Shown here: positions 36,284-45,560 of the stretch, piece after piece
Numbering within the stretch: position 1 is the stretch's first letter
Layout of the letters: every line of letters starts with the position of its first letter
Assembly: GCF_018446385.1 (NCBI RefSeq)
Contig: NW_024589898.1
Coordinates: 248,001 to 312,000 of the forward strand
Source: Zingiber officinale
Taxonomy: Eukaryota > Streptophyta > Magnoliopsida > Zingiberales > Zingiberaceae
Length of the DNA stretch: 64,000 bases
Direction of reading: 5' to 3'
Notes under the pieces: generated by a model
What the model was told of the DNA's origin: nothing
The model's database searches: none
Seen by the model: only the letters and a program-made list of their open reading frames with translations
Translations under genes and position numbers: made by a program

Positions 36284-36443
36284 GAGCATCCATAATGGCA
36301 TTAATGCTTGAGGTATTAACACCGACGTAAATGTACTGTAGCATTAACGTGTTTAATTCTTTGAACACGTTAATGCATGCAAATAAAAAAAAAAAAAACT
36401 TTGGTATTAACACATGAAAGTGTTAATGGCATTGTGGATACCG
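36284..36443. mobile_element. Tourist-like MITE (PIF/Harbinger type)
   Basis: 160 bp flanked by TTA on both sides (36281-36283 and 36444-36446). The ends are inverted: left GAGCATCCATAATGGCATTA, right (reverse-complemented) CGGTATCCACAATGCCATTA. The 3-bp TTA target and these ends fit PIF/Harbinger MITEs. A poly-A run sits in the middle. Confidence 0.75.
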
Positions 36444-36446
36444 TTA

Positions 36447-38400
36447 ACGAAGGGATGAGGAAGGTTTTGATTGGATGGAGGCGTAGTATCTGCAAGTGGA
36501 GAGGGGCATCAAGATGATGCACCCTTCCATTGCAAGTGCCTTAGCCGGCACACAGCCAGCCTCTTCCCCCACTCCATCTCCAAGCTGTTGCATTTTGTAG
36601 GTTTGAGAAGAAACTATTTCATGGTGGTAAAAGGTGAATACGTTCGTCTCCAGTGCCTCCGTCAACCCGTCCCAGGATTAACACGGAAGAGGTAAATCAC
36701 GGTCACAAAATTAAGGTAGAGTAAATTTTTTAACATGACTGGACCCATCGCTCCACGGCTTCATACCTCATAAATCTTCGAAGAAATTTTTTGGAAAGCT
36801 TCAGTACCAATGTACTTCATGATTGTACAGTAGGGATCAATTTGCTAAGGTTGGAGTTGCCTCGGCCATACAAATTGACTACTTTGGCTTGGCTGGATCA
36901 TGTGCCCAAAATGGAAGTTTGAATCAATTACGCGTCAACGTGTCAGTCAAAATTAACGGTAGATATATAGTCGGCGACCACAAGCAATGTTTAGAGTGCT
37001 ATTGCAGGGATTATAACTAGTAGTATCTCGCTTTACCATTAACTGTGATAATGGGCGTCAACTTCCCGCATGACACGGGGTTGTTGCTCTCACGTGTTGC
37101 ACGGTCGTGAAAGGAAAGCCAAACTATTTTCACCTGACTTGAGTTCACCATTGGTACGACCATAAAAGATTCAATCTATTCAAATATTTTGAAAAATAAA
37201 TAAGATCAAAATTTAAATTCCAAGGAATGAATATTTTAAAAATTAATTTTTAAATATACATAAATTATTTTAAATTTATTTGATAGACTAATCTTATTCA
37301 CTCTAGATGACGTGTATATAACTTGATCGAACTCATTTTCTACTTAATCAATTGATAGGCTACTTTCAGTTGCATTAGGACAGATATTATCTATGATTAA
37401 TTCTTTTCTAGGGAGTATGAGACTACTTTAAAGGGACCGCTAAGGCTAAGGGGACGGTTTCACTTTACTCAACGATAAAGCACCCATACAGTCTTTCAAG
37501 CATTTATGATTTGAATTCTAACCATAGTGCATTATAGAACATTTTCCTATAGTTAGATGATAAATTTGAAATGTTGAGTTGTCAGTTGCAAGCACCTTTA
37601 AATTTACTAGATGATTGATAAAAAATATTCATAGGATGAAATTAGTCATCTTTGAAATTAGTCGATATGAAAAATTGAATATCAAATTATTCAACCTGAA
37701 GAACTAGATATCTTATACTTGTTAAAAAAAAACTACTTTAGACTCACTCTATGATTAGATTCAAGGGGTTAAGGCCTATGCAATGGTCAAATTCAGATCA
37801 AATTTCATATTCTATGTCCGCATATCCATTGGATATTAGATATTCATCCCATACTTACTAAAAATTCGGATATCTTCTATACTAATATTTTTTTTCTTTC
37901 CAAATTGAGATTTAACGATCCTCATCTATATCCCACCAATGCAAATGAAGAACTAGGGTTAGTCCTTATATTTACGGTCCAGATCACCCTCCTCCTTGTA
38001 TTACCAAAATATACTCTCAATATTAGATGGGCTTCTGAGTTGGGCTTCTCATTTTGTGTTATGCACAGTTAGAATCCCCAAAAGTCATTATATTATTGAA
38101 TTATTACTATAAAAAAGCAAGAAAAATAATCTTCAAGGAGTGAGTTTCCTTCGCTCATAATACTATTGACAGATTATATTCCATATAGAATATAACATTG
38201 TTAAAGAAATGCGTTGCCTGTGTAAATACTTTTAAAAAAATCACTCCACATGTAATAAATAGACTAGTTCATAATTATCTCTACCTATTTTATTTCTGCA
38301 ACTAAAATGAAGCAACATTTATTAGTAAAGCAGCAGGTGCATTAAAAATTTGACATTGCATCTTTCAAACAAACAGGACATTTTTTTTCAACATGATAAG
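36447..38400. other. Intergenic DNA, no gene recognised
   Basis: 36460-36700 is GC-richer with overlapping short frames on both strands (about 73 residues each); neither resembles a known protein. The rest is AT-rich and unremarkable. Confidence 0.4.
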
Positions 38401-38416
38401 CCCTATCTAAAAAAAA

Positions 38417-38571
38417 CTTAAAAAGAGCATATGCCCGAAGCTCTCGTCATATAATATCTCATAAAAGGATTCATTATACGTAATTTTATTCTATTTTTCA
38501 CAAAAAATTATTTTCAGGATTCGAACCTGTACCCTTTTGATCACAAAACAACAACTTTACTATTACACCTT
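38417..38571 (-). mobile_element. tRNA-derived SINE, minus strand
   Basis: On the minus strand the body has an A-box region TAGTAAAGTTGTTG and a strong B box GGTTCGAATCC (38517-38527 region), the layout of common angiosperm SINEs. A direct repeat flanks it: CCCTATCTAAAAAAAA (38401-38416) and CCCTTATCT plus eight A (38572-38588), a target duplication of about 16 bp. Confidence 0.75.
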
Positions 38572-38588
38572 CCCTTATCTAAAAAAAA

Positions 38589-39933
38589 TAAATAAATAAA
38601 ACATCTTTAAAATGATTCTCCATGAGTGCCATCTAAGTGGAGTGGGATAAAAGAAACAACACAACTCCACGAAATCAGGTCAGAAAAAGTATGAACTTAT
38701 CAGATAAAGAACCTGGAGAGAAAAAGAATCTTAACCAGAACAATCGGGATAAGTTATTGTACTAAACAAACATTGTGTTCAACCAGATCATTAGTTGATG
38801 TTTCAATAATATTGAAGGATTTGCATCTGCATTGTTAACCAAAACTACTTTATCTAATTAAGAAGAAAAAGTAAAGCAGGTTTATATAAAAAAAACAGAA
38901 TGAATCATTGCAGTATAATGGCTAAGCACATGGCATCTCTTATTCAATTCATACGTTTTTGCCTCATTGATTGCCAGATGATACGGTGAATATGACTTTA
39001 GCTTACAAAGATCAAAGTTAGGTAAATAACTCCGGAGATTTTGCAGAAAAAGAGAAAAGGAACTACGAGCAGATTGTGAAACATCGTTTATCTTTTACGT
39101 GCCATCTAAAGATGGGAACAGAAGGGCAACAAAGTTATCTCTAGCATACAATTAAACAAAACATTAACTTATAGGGAAACATGATACGACAGATCAACAA
39201 TTGATGGAGGCATTATCTGATACATATATGATCAACACAGAATGACAGAACTCAATTTCAACTCACATGAATGATCTATCAATTTATCACCAGTGACGAG
39301 CAGCAATCAACCCATGAAAAACTTTCATTGAAGAACTCGGATAAGATAAAATTAAAGCGCAGAAGTATGCCTGTTTGGTTTTATTAACAACACTGAAAAA
39401 GGGAAACACAAAATACAGAAGAAATGAATTCTGCATTTCCATAAACAGCCGGAGGTTATGTAACATGCATTAAACACTCAGTGAATAGATCGAGTCATTT
39501 TTTTACTGTGTGCAACTACCAATCAATGGGCAATTCACGAACATATTAGCAATTTCGCTATTCAACACTTCATGAAGCACACTGTTGTCTAAGTTCTGGA
39601 TCATATACTAAGATCAAATGTTCCTTTATCGAACTAGAACAATTTGGGACATCAAACATTAGCATAAGTAAGCAGTCAATTCAGTGACCGGAACATGACA
39701 ATTCAGAAGCTAAAACAGAAGCCACCAGTTGAATGGATGGTTATTAGTATATGTGGTAGCTGCTTTAAAAACCAATTGTCACAAGAACAATTGATGAACT
39801 ATAATAAGTACCATATCATTCCCTAAAATCGACATAAAGCATAAGATCAAAGGCCATAGCTCCACATGACAACATCAGAAAAGAAGCGCACCATTTCAAA
39901 TCTTGTGTGCATCTTATAGCAGAACCTTTGGCC
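38589..39933. other. Downstream flank of the RING-H2 gene
   Basis: AT-rich DNA without recognised features. The last few hundred bases before 39934 probably include the 3' UTR of the minus-strand RING gene. Confidence 0.4.
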
Positions 39934-41232
39934 TTACGGGATCGAAGTTTCAGGTATCATTTCAAAATCATACCTGAGCTGTGATTCATCAAGGGAGATG
40001 ACACCATTTGCCCTCCTGGCTTTCCGCTTCTCATATTCAGGATCATCCGTTGGCAATTCGAATCTACAAAGGGGACAGGTGTTTCTGATACATAGCCATG
40101 GGAGGATGCAGTCCTCGTGGTAATGGTGAAGGCAAGGCAGCCTCTTGACTTGCTCCTCTACCTGAATTCCATCCTTGCAAACAGCACAAACAGCATCGAT
40201 CTCGGTGGTATCTTCTTTCCTTAGCACCACCGAAGGGAGGTTCTCGACCACTGACTTAGCCGCCGGTGGACTGCCCTTGGAGTTGCTATTTTGCTCGAAC
40301 AGTTGTCCGAACAGTACCTCATAGGGCTCGTAATCGGAGGCATAGGCGAGACCATCCTGGTCCTCAAAGTAGGCTCCGACTTCATCAGGATCGAGTGGAC
40401 TCCTTCCCAGATCGTTCATGGCCAAGAGAATCTGCCAATCGACGTTTCTGACCACCGCTTCATCTTCAACCTCAGTAACCGTCAACACTCTACTCTCATC
40501 CGACCTCGCGTCGTGGCCAAGAACCATTACATCAATAGAATCTCTTTCTTCGTCCTGACCGTCGATCTCCTCCCACTCAAATCCCTCGTTGACGTCCCTC
40601 CGGCCGTCGCCCAGTTGGAGGCTGTCCCAACGGAGAGGAACATCGAACTCATCAGAGAGCCCGTACTGCCCTACGCCATCATCGGAGTCCATGCCCATTT
40701 CAGCCACCATTTGCTCGCCGAACATGGCGACGATCTGTTCATCGGAATCTGAATCGGAGTCGATTCCGGTAACCCTAAGGCCACCTTCATCCATATGCCG
40801 GGTCCTGGAGAACTCGGTCGAGTCGGAAGGGCAGCGTCTCTGCCCAACGAAGAAGTCGTCGGAGGCCCAATCCGGGACGATCATTCCCCGATCCGCAACA
40901 TCCGCCGTTTCGCTCTCGTCATCTTCCCCGTCGAACACGGAATCGAGGCCAAGGCACCCAGGGCGCTCGAGCTCTTCGAGGTCGTTGTCGGACCAAAACA
41001 CCGGGGGGATGAAGGGGCGAGGGCAGGAAGGGGATCTTGGGCGGCGTCGGAAGAGGTCGAGGGAGAGAGAGGCGTGGTCGTCTTCGGAGTAGTCGGAGGC
41101 GGTGTCGAGGTCGGCGGAGGAGGAGAGGGAGGCGAAGGGGGACGACCAGAAGGGCGGCGGCGGAGGAGGGGGATCTGGGTCACCGGCGAAGTGGGGAAGC
41201 AGCAGAAAGAGATCGGGATGGTTGTCCGCCAT
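39934..41232 (-). CDS. RING-H2 E3 ubiquitin ligase, intronless
   Basis: Single exon, 432 residues from the ATG at 41232; an ATG further upstream (41355) would add a hydrophobic, Ser/Leu-rich 41 residues and is judged less likely because MADNHPD begins a plausible acidic, Pro-rich N-terminus. The C-terminal RING-H2 is complete and canonical: Cys349, Cys352, Cys367, His369, His372, Cys375, Cys386, Cys389, with the Trp (CILPWL) that contacts E2 enzymes. The long middle is very acidic (Asp/Glu/Ser-rich, several SDSD runs) and likely disordered; a conserved-looking block NDLGRSPLDPDEVGAYF precedes the RING. The layout resembles plant CIP8/RING1-type cytosolic or nuclear E3 ligases. Substrate unknown. 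High GC at the 5' half, low at the RING end. Confidence 0.92.
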   Translation of the reverse strand: MADNHPDLFLLLPHFAGDPDPPPPPPPFWSSPFASLSSSADLDTASDYSEDDHASLSLDLFRRRPRSPSCPRPFIPPVFWSDNDLEELERPGCLGLDSVFDGEDDESETADVADRGMIVPDWASDDFFVGQRRCPSDSTEFSRTRHMDEGGLRVTGIDSDSDSDEQIVAMFGEQMVAEMGMDSDDGVGQYGLSDEFDVPLRWDSLQLGDGRRDVNEGFEWEEIDGQDEERDSIDVMVLGHDARSDESRVLTVTEVEDEAVVRNVDWQILLAMNDLGRSPLDPDEVGAYFEDQDGLAYASDYEPYEVLFGQLFEQNSNSKGSPPAAKSVVENLPSVVLRKEDTTEIDAVCAVCKDGIQVEEQVKRLPCLHHYHEDCILPWLCIRNTCPLCRFELPTDDPEYEKRKARRANGVISLDESQLRYDFEMIPETSIP

Positions 41233-41260
41233 TAACGGCGACGCGATCGCTCGCTTCTTC

Positions 41261-41277
41261 AGAGAGAGAGAGAGAGA
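41261..41277. repeat. (CT)n tract in the RING gene leader
   Basis: AG repeats on the plus strand, i.e. a CT run on the transcript about 30 bases upstream of the ATG. Such CT microsatellites are common near plant transcription starts and may be part of the core promoter. Confidence 0.7.
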
Positions 41278-41399
41278 TGCAAGGATGCGAAGGCAAGGCA
41301 AGAAGGCAATTAAAATGGTCGGGCAAGGAGACGCTACGTGTGATCGTATCTCCAAATATACCCGATTTGAGTCACGGCATCGACGCGGTGGTCATCTAA

Positions 41400-41991
41400 A
41401 GGAGCTTCCGTGTTCAACGCCCGGTCCGATGCATGCCACTTGGGTAAGTCGTGAGCCGGGCTGGGTATGCGGTGGTTCGAGGCGAGTAATAAATGGGCGG
41501 GTCAGGAGATGGGTATACCCGTGGGTAAATCATAAATGAGTATCAGATAAATTTTTAAATTTAGTAAATTATTATAAAATTTGAATGCGATCAATTTTTT
41601 TAATTTTACTTTTTTTTTTAACCCTCAAAATCAACGGCGGAGCCAAATTCAGATTAGAATATAAATAATCAATTGTAGATTTGAAATTATTTATATTTTA
41701 AAAAACATTAGGATGGATTCAATATAAATTGTTTTTGAATGGGGCACGTGAGTTGGTAAAAATCCACGGAAAGATTTGGTCAATCTTTGGACAAGAAGCA
41801 ATTGGAATTTGGAAGTGGGTAAGAGCTGAAATTAAACGACTAAGAGGCGCTCTTTGTTTTTTCTGTTCTTTTTTAAAATACGTTTTCTTAATAGCTTTGC
41901 AACTTCTTCCCCATCTGCCGAAGAGTAAATATTTCTACATATTTATAATACTCATGTTTACCTTATCAATTAAATATTTCTCCTCAAATAT
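41400..41991. other. Upstream flank of the RING gene
   Basis: Non-coding, with a GC-rich patch at 41400-41530 and AT-rich DNA after it. No gene seen. Confidence 0.4.
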
Positions 41992-41995
41992 TTAA

Positions 41996-42210
41996 AGATG
42001 TTTGGTTTATATTTTTTATATTATTTTTTATTTTTTATTTTTAATAAAATGAAAAACGTGTTTAATTTATATTTTTCATGTTCATTTTAAAAAAAAAAAG
42101 AAAATATTTTCTAATAAAACAAAAAATATGAAAAAAATTATTTTCTGAAAAACAAGAAAATATGATTTTCTGAAAAATAAAATAAAAATATAAACAAACC
42201 AAATACACCC
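41996..42210. mobile_element. MITE with TTA/TTAA flanks
   Basis: 215 bp flanked by TTAA (41992-41995 and 42211-42214). Inverted ends: left AGATGTTTGGTTTATATTTT, right (reverse-complemented) GGGTGTATTTGGTTTGTTTA. Interior is nearly pure A/T. TTA-type target suggests PIF/Harbinger origin. Confidence 0.65.
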
Positions 42211-42612
42211 TTAAATTTTATAATTAAATATTCTCCCAATTAAATATTTATGGATCCTATCTACCAAACATCCCACTCAAATATCTTAAATTACACCATC
42301 AAATATTTCATTAACTAAATATTTATAGATCGTGCGATCATTTTATTAATTTACATATAATTTTATATTTAAATAAAATTAATTATATATTTTTAATTCT
42401 TCAATTTACTATATTCCATATACCATTTATCCATAAATATTTTTTATTTAATATTTAACTATATACTTTAATAATTATTTTAATATTAATTTATTATTTA
42501 AAGTGAAACATTACAATACAAGAGTATAAATTTTAAAAGAAATAATACAACATATAAATATAAATGTTTTAGGAATTTGAAATTAAAATGATTAAATATT
42601 TTCACAGAGAAA
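42211..42612. other. AT-rich non-coding DNA
   Basis: About 80% A+T with recurring AAATATTTAT words; may be part of the transposon whose coding remnant follows, but no ends were seen. Confidence 0.35.
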
Positions 42613-42832
42613 TTAATCATTCACTTGTGACAATGAATGTTTCTCAAATATATCCAACCAATTCGTGATGAAGTTGATGATGCACCTGAATATCACATAA
42701 CTCGAAATTTCTTCGAATGTATTAAGCAAATTCGATGGTTGAGCCATAATTCTCTGTGATAGTATCATGACATTCGTCCTCCACAATCATATTGTGTAAA
42801 TTAATGCACGTATACATGATTTCTTTGTATTT
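42613..42832 (-). pseudogene. PIF/Harbinger transposase C-terminal remnant
   Basis: On the minus strand from 42832 the frame reads an MYTCINLHNMIVEDE block, the conserved end of the plant DDE_Tnp_4 / Harbinger-like nuclease (usual form ILHNMIVEDE). About 110 bases on, in another frame, a VHHQLHHELVGYI block matches the usual closing motif of this family (HxQLxxDLVEHIW), then a stop. One frameshift between them and a premature stop show it is decayed. It is cut off on its 5' side by the LTR starting at 42856. Confidence 0.72.
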
Positions 42833-42855
42833 ATTCATAAATAAATGTCGCCTTG

Positions 42856-43731
42856 TGTTGGTCCCCTAGCAGCCCGCAAGAGGGGGGGGGGGGGGGGTGA
42901 ATAGCCCTGCATAATTAAAACAAATACCTTTCTCGACTTTGGAAATAATAATAAACCACTTGTAAAAAAAAACTAATTAACAGAAAGAAAGAAGAGACAA
43001 ATCATTTATTTAGTTTGTAATCCCAGGATTGCTAATCCAAGACATTGAAAGTTCACTATAAATCTCCTTCAGGCGGAGAAGCCTCTTACAACAGTTAAAA
43101 CATTCAATTACAAAGCTAAACAGAAGAAGAATCGTTTACAAGTGTTGTATTTAGCTACTGGGATCAGGGCTGTATTTATAGCCCTTATTAGGGCGCTTGG
43201 AAGGGTTTCAGGTATCTGAACATGGATAAAACTTTATCTACGTTGCAACAGATCGCATCGCAACGGATTTGGATAAAATCTTTAGTCTGGGCGCCTGAAC
43301 TATTTTCGCACATGGGCGCGTCGCCAAGGTGCCCCGGCTGGACTAAGCCGGTTCGGGTCTACCTGAAGTTGACTTTTTATTCGGGCCTTCTGCTTTGACT
43401 TCGCTCGCTTGAGTAATTTCGGCCATCCAGAATAGGGCTCACTCGAACTCATTTTTCGAGCCTTCTCGAGCAACCTTCCGCTCCGGCTTCTCGTCCCTCG
43501 GAAACGCCTCGAGCCTCCTTCTCATCTGCTAGTGTACTCTTTCATAGCGCCTCATCCATCGGATGTACCGAGCCCGTCGACTCTCTCCCGTACCATCCTT
43601 CTCGCTAGTTGCATCTTTTGCTTAACTTTTTGTGCTCCTAAGTTCCTGCACACTCAGATACGAGCATGAAGCCACAACAGGACCTAACTTGACTTGGTTG
43701 ATCACATAAAAAGTACCATGGGGTACTTACA
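42856..43731 (-). mobile_element. LTR (family E), minus orientation, 3' LTR
   Basis: 876 bp with TGTTGG at the left and CTTACA at the right. Just right of it, 43732-43746 reads on the minus strand as a purine-rich tract (AAAAAGAGGAAGGT), so this is a 3' LTR with internal sequence to its right. It has a long G run (42881-42897), a hairpin-like module (about 43014-43041, inner AATCC/GGATT), a TATA box at 43173-43180 and GGCGC-type boxes at about 43190-43350. Confidence 0.7.
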
Positions 43732-44149
43732 ACCTTCCTCTTTTTGATGTGAGCAACTCAAGTTAAGTTAGGGTAAATCAAAACCAATTAACAAAAAATT
43801 ACAAGTACATGATTTAAAAAAAAAATGTATCCTTCCCTTATACTTAATCTCTAACTCTCCCTATTTGATCACGTTAAAAATGAGGTATGTCATGAAAATA
43901 ACTTGAAATAAAATTAAAACTTGAGGTATGCCATTAAAATAACATGAAACTTCAAGATTCTTCCTTGCTTGCTTGTGATTTGCGAGAGCGAAGTTTCACA
44001 AATTCCACCTTCTTGAGAAAACAGAAGGGTAAGATGTAGATGCTTCCATATTCTCAAATCTTCATATATCCTCATGTACTAGTTAAGTTTTATATCCCAA
44101 GTTGGGATGAATAACCATAGATACATTCCAGGTTACTAAGGTATTAGGC
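43732..44149 (-). mobile_element. Internal 3' fragment of element E
   Basis: Polypurine tract followed by AT-rich non-coding sequence of the E element; no protein domain recognised. The junction with the Ty3 element on the right is not clear. Confidence 0.4.
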
Positions 44150-44365
44150 TGTTGTAATTTCGAGCGAGTGGATATGTTGAAGTCCATTGTGCCATAATAT
44201 TTCGGACGGGCATATAATCCTGACGAGATAATATGCTGAATTCCCGCGCACCATGATATTTCGATCGGGCGTGTAATCCCGAGCGAACTAATATGATGAA
44301 TTCCCGTGCGCTATGCTATTTCGATCGGGTGTTTAATCTCGAGTGAGTTGATATGATGAATTTTC
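44150..44365. repeat. Tandem repeat, 60-bp unit, about 3.5 copies
   Basis: Units starting ATATTTCGGACGGGC (44199), ATATTTCGATCGGGC (about 44258) and CTATTTCGATCGGGT (about 44318), each followed by TAATCCCGAGCG and ATATGATGAATTCCCG; a weaker unit precedes. It abuts the larger array to the right. Confidence 0.8.
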
Positions 44366-45560
44366 GTCTAAGGTTTAAAATCTCTGGTTCTTCCTAAGGA
44401 AGCCCGACCTTGTTACTCCCTAAGATTCCCGATCGATTGTAATGATTTAAAATCTCCGGTTCCTTCTAAGGAAGCCTGACCGGGTCACTCCCTAAGATTC
44501 CTGATCGACTGTGTATGATGGTTTAAAGTCTCCGATTCCTCCCAAGCAAGCTTATCGGGTCACTCCCTAAGATCCCCGATCGATTGTAGAGGTTTAAAGT
44601 TTCCGGTTCCTCCTAAGGAAGTCCAAGCGGGTCACTCCTTAAGATCCTTAATCGACTGTGTATGATGGTTTAAAGTCTCCGGTTTATATGAAGGAAGCCT
44701 GACTGAGTCGCTCCCTAAGATCCCCGATCGACTGTGTATGATGGTTTGAAGGCTCCGATTCCTCCTAAGAAAGCTCGACCGGGTCACTCCTTAAGATCCC
44801 CGATCGATTATAGAGGTTTAAAGTCTCCGGTTTCTCCTAAGGAAGCTCGAGCGGGTCACTCCTTAAGATTCCCGATCGACTATGTATGATGGTTTAAAGT
44901 CTCCAATTCCTCCTAAGGAAGCCCGACCGGGTCACTCCCTAAGATCCCTGATCGACCGTGGAAGTTTAAAGTCTCCGATTCTTCCTAAGGAAGCCCGACC
45001 GGGTGACTTTCTAAGATCCCTGATCGATTGTGTATGATGGTTTAAAGTCTCCGGTTCCTCCTAAAAAAGCCCGACCAGGTCACTCCCTAAGATTCCCGAT
45101 CGACTGTGTATGATGGTTTAAAGTCTCCGATTCCTCCTAAGGAAGCCCGATTGGGTCACTCCCTAAGATCCCCGGTCGACTGTAGAGGTGTAAAGTCTCC
45201 GGTTCCTCCTAAGGAAGCCCGACCGGGTCACTTCTTAAGATCCTCGATCGACTGTGTATGATGGTTTAAAGTCTCTGGTTCCTCCTAAGGAAGCCCGACC
45301 AGGTCACTCCTTAAGATCCCCGATCGACTGTGTATGATGGTTTAAAGTCTCTGATTCCTACTAAGGAAGCTCGACCGGGTCACTCCCTAAGATCCCCGAT
45401 CGACTGCAGAGGTTTAAGGTCTCTGGTTCCTCCTAAGGAAGCTCGACCGGGTCACTCCCTAAGATCCCCGATCGACTGTGGAGGTTTAAAGTCTCCAGTT
45501 CCTCCTAAGGAAGCCCGAGCAAGTCACTCCTTAAGATCCCCAATCGATTGTATATGATGG
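44366..45560. repeat. Tandem array, about 74-bp unit, 16 copies, 3' region of the Ty3 element
   Basis: Sixteen units, each with GGTTTAAAGTCTCCGGTTCC, then CCTAAGGAAGCCCGACCGGG, then TCACTCCCTAAGATCCCCG and ATCGACTG. Two linker variants occur, long (GTGTATGATGGTTT) and short (GTAGAGGTTT), giving units of about 75-77 and 71-73 bp. The array lies directly downstream of the integrase region of the minus-strand Tat element. Tat/Ogre-type elements are known for tandem repeats in the stretch before the 3' LTR, some of which seed satellites. A frame across three units (45330-45557) is an artefact of the period. Confidence 0.92.

Noticed and set aside
36444-36695. Short frames on both strands in a GC-richer patch
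   Set aside because: Neither resembles a known protein, and they overlap each other and a MITE end.
38517-38571. Possible tRNA gene on the minus strand (good B box)
   Set aside because: No cloverleaf arms could be paired, and a 16-bp target duplication shows a SINE.
40589-41539. Several long frames opposite the RING-H2 gene
   Set aside because: Antisense shadows caused by high GC of the RING gene's 5' half; the minus-strand frame has the complete RING-H2 domain.
45330-45557. Open frame with a 25-residue repeated peptide (KEARPGHSLRSPIDC)
   Set aside because: It follows from the tandem DNA unit having a length near a multiple of three over three units; neighbouring units break the frame and it lies in a retroelement 3' region.
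44366-45560. CRISPR-like array of regular repeats
   Set aside because: No unique spacers: the whole 74-bp unit repeats, in a plant retroelement context.
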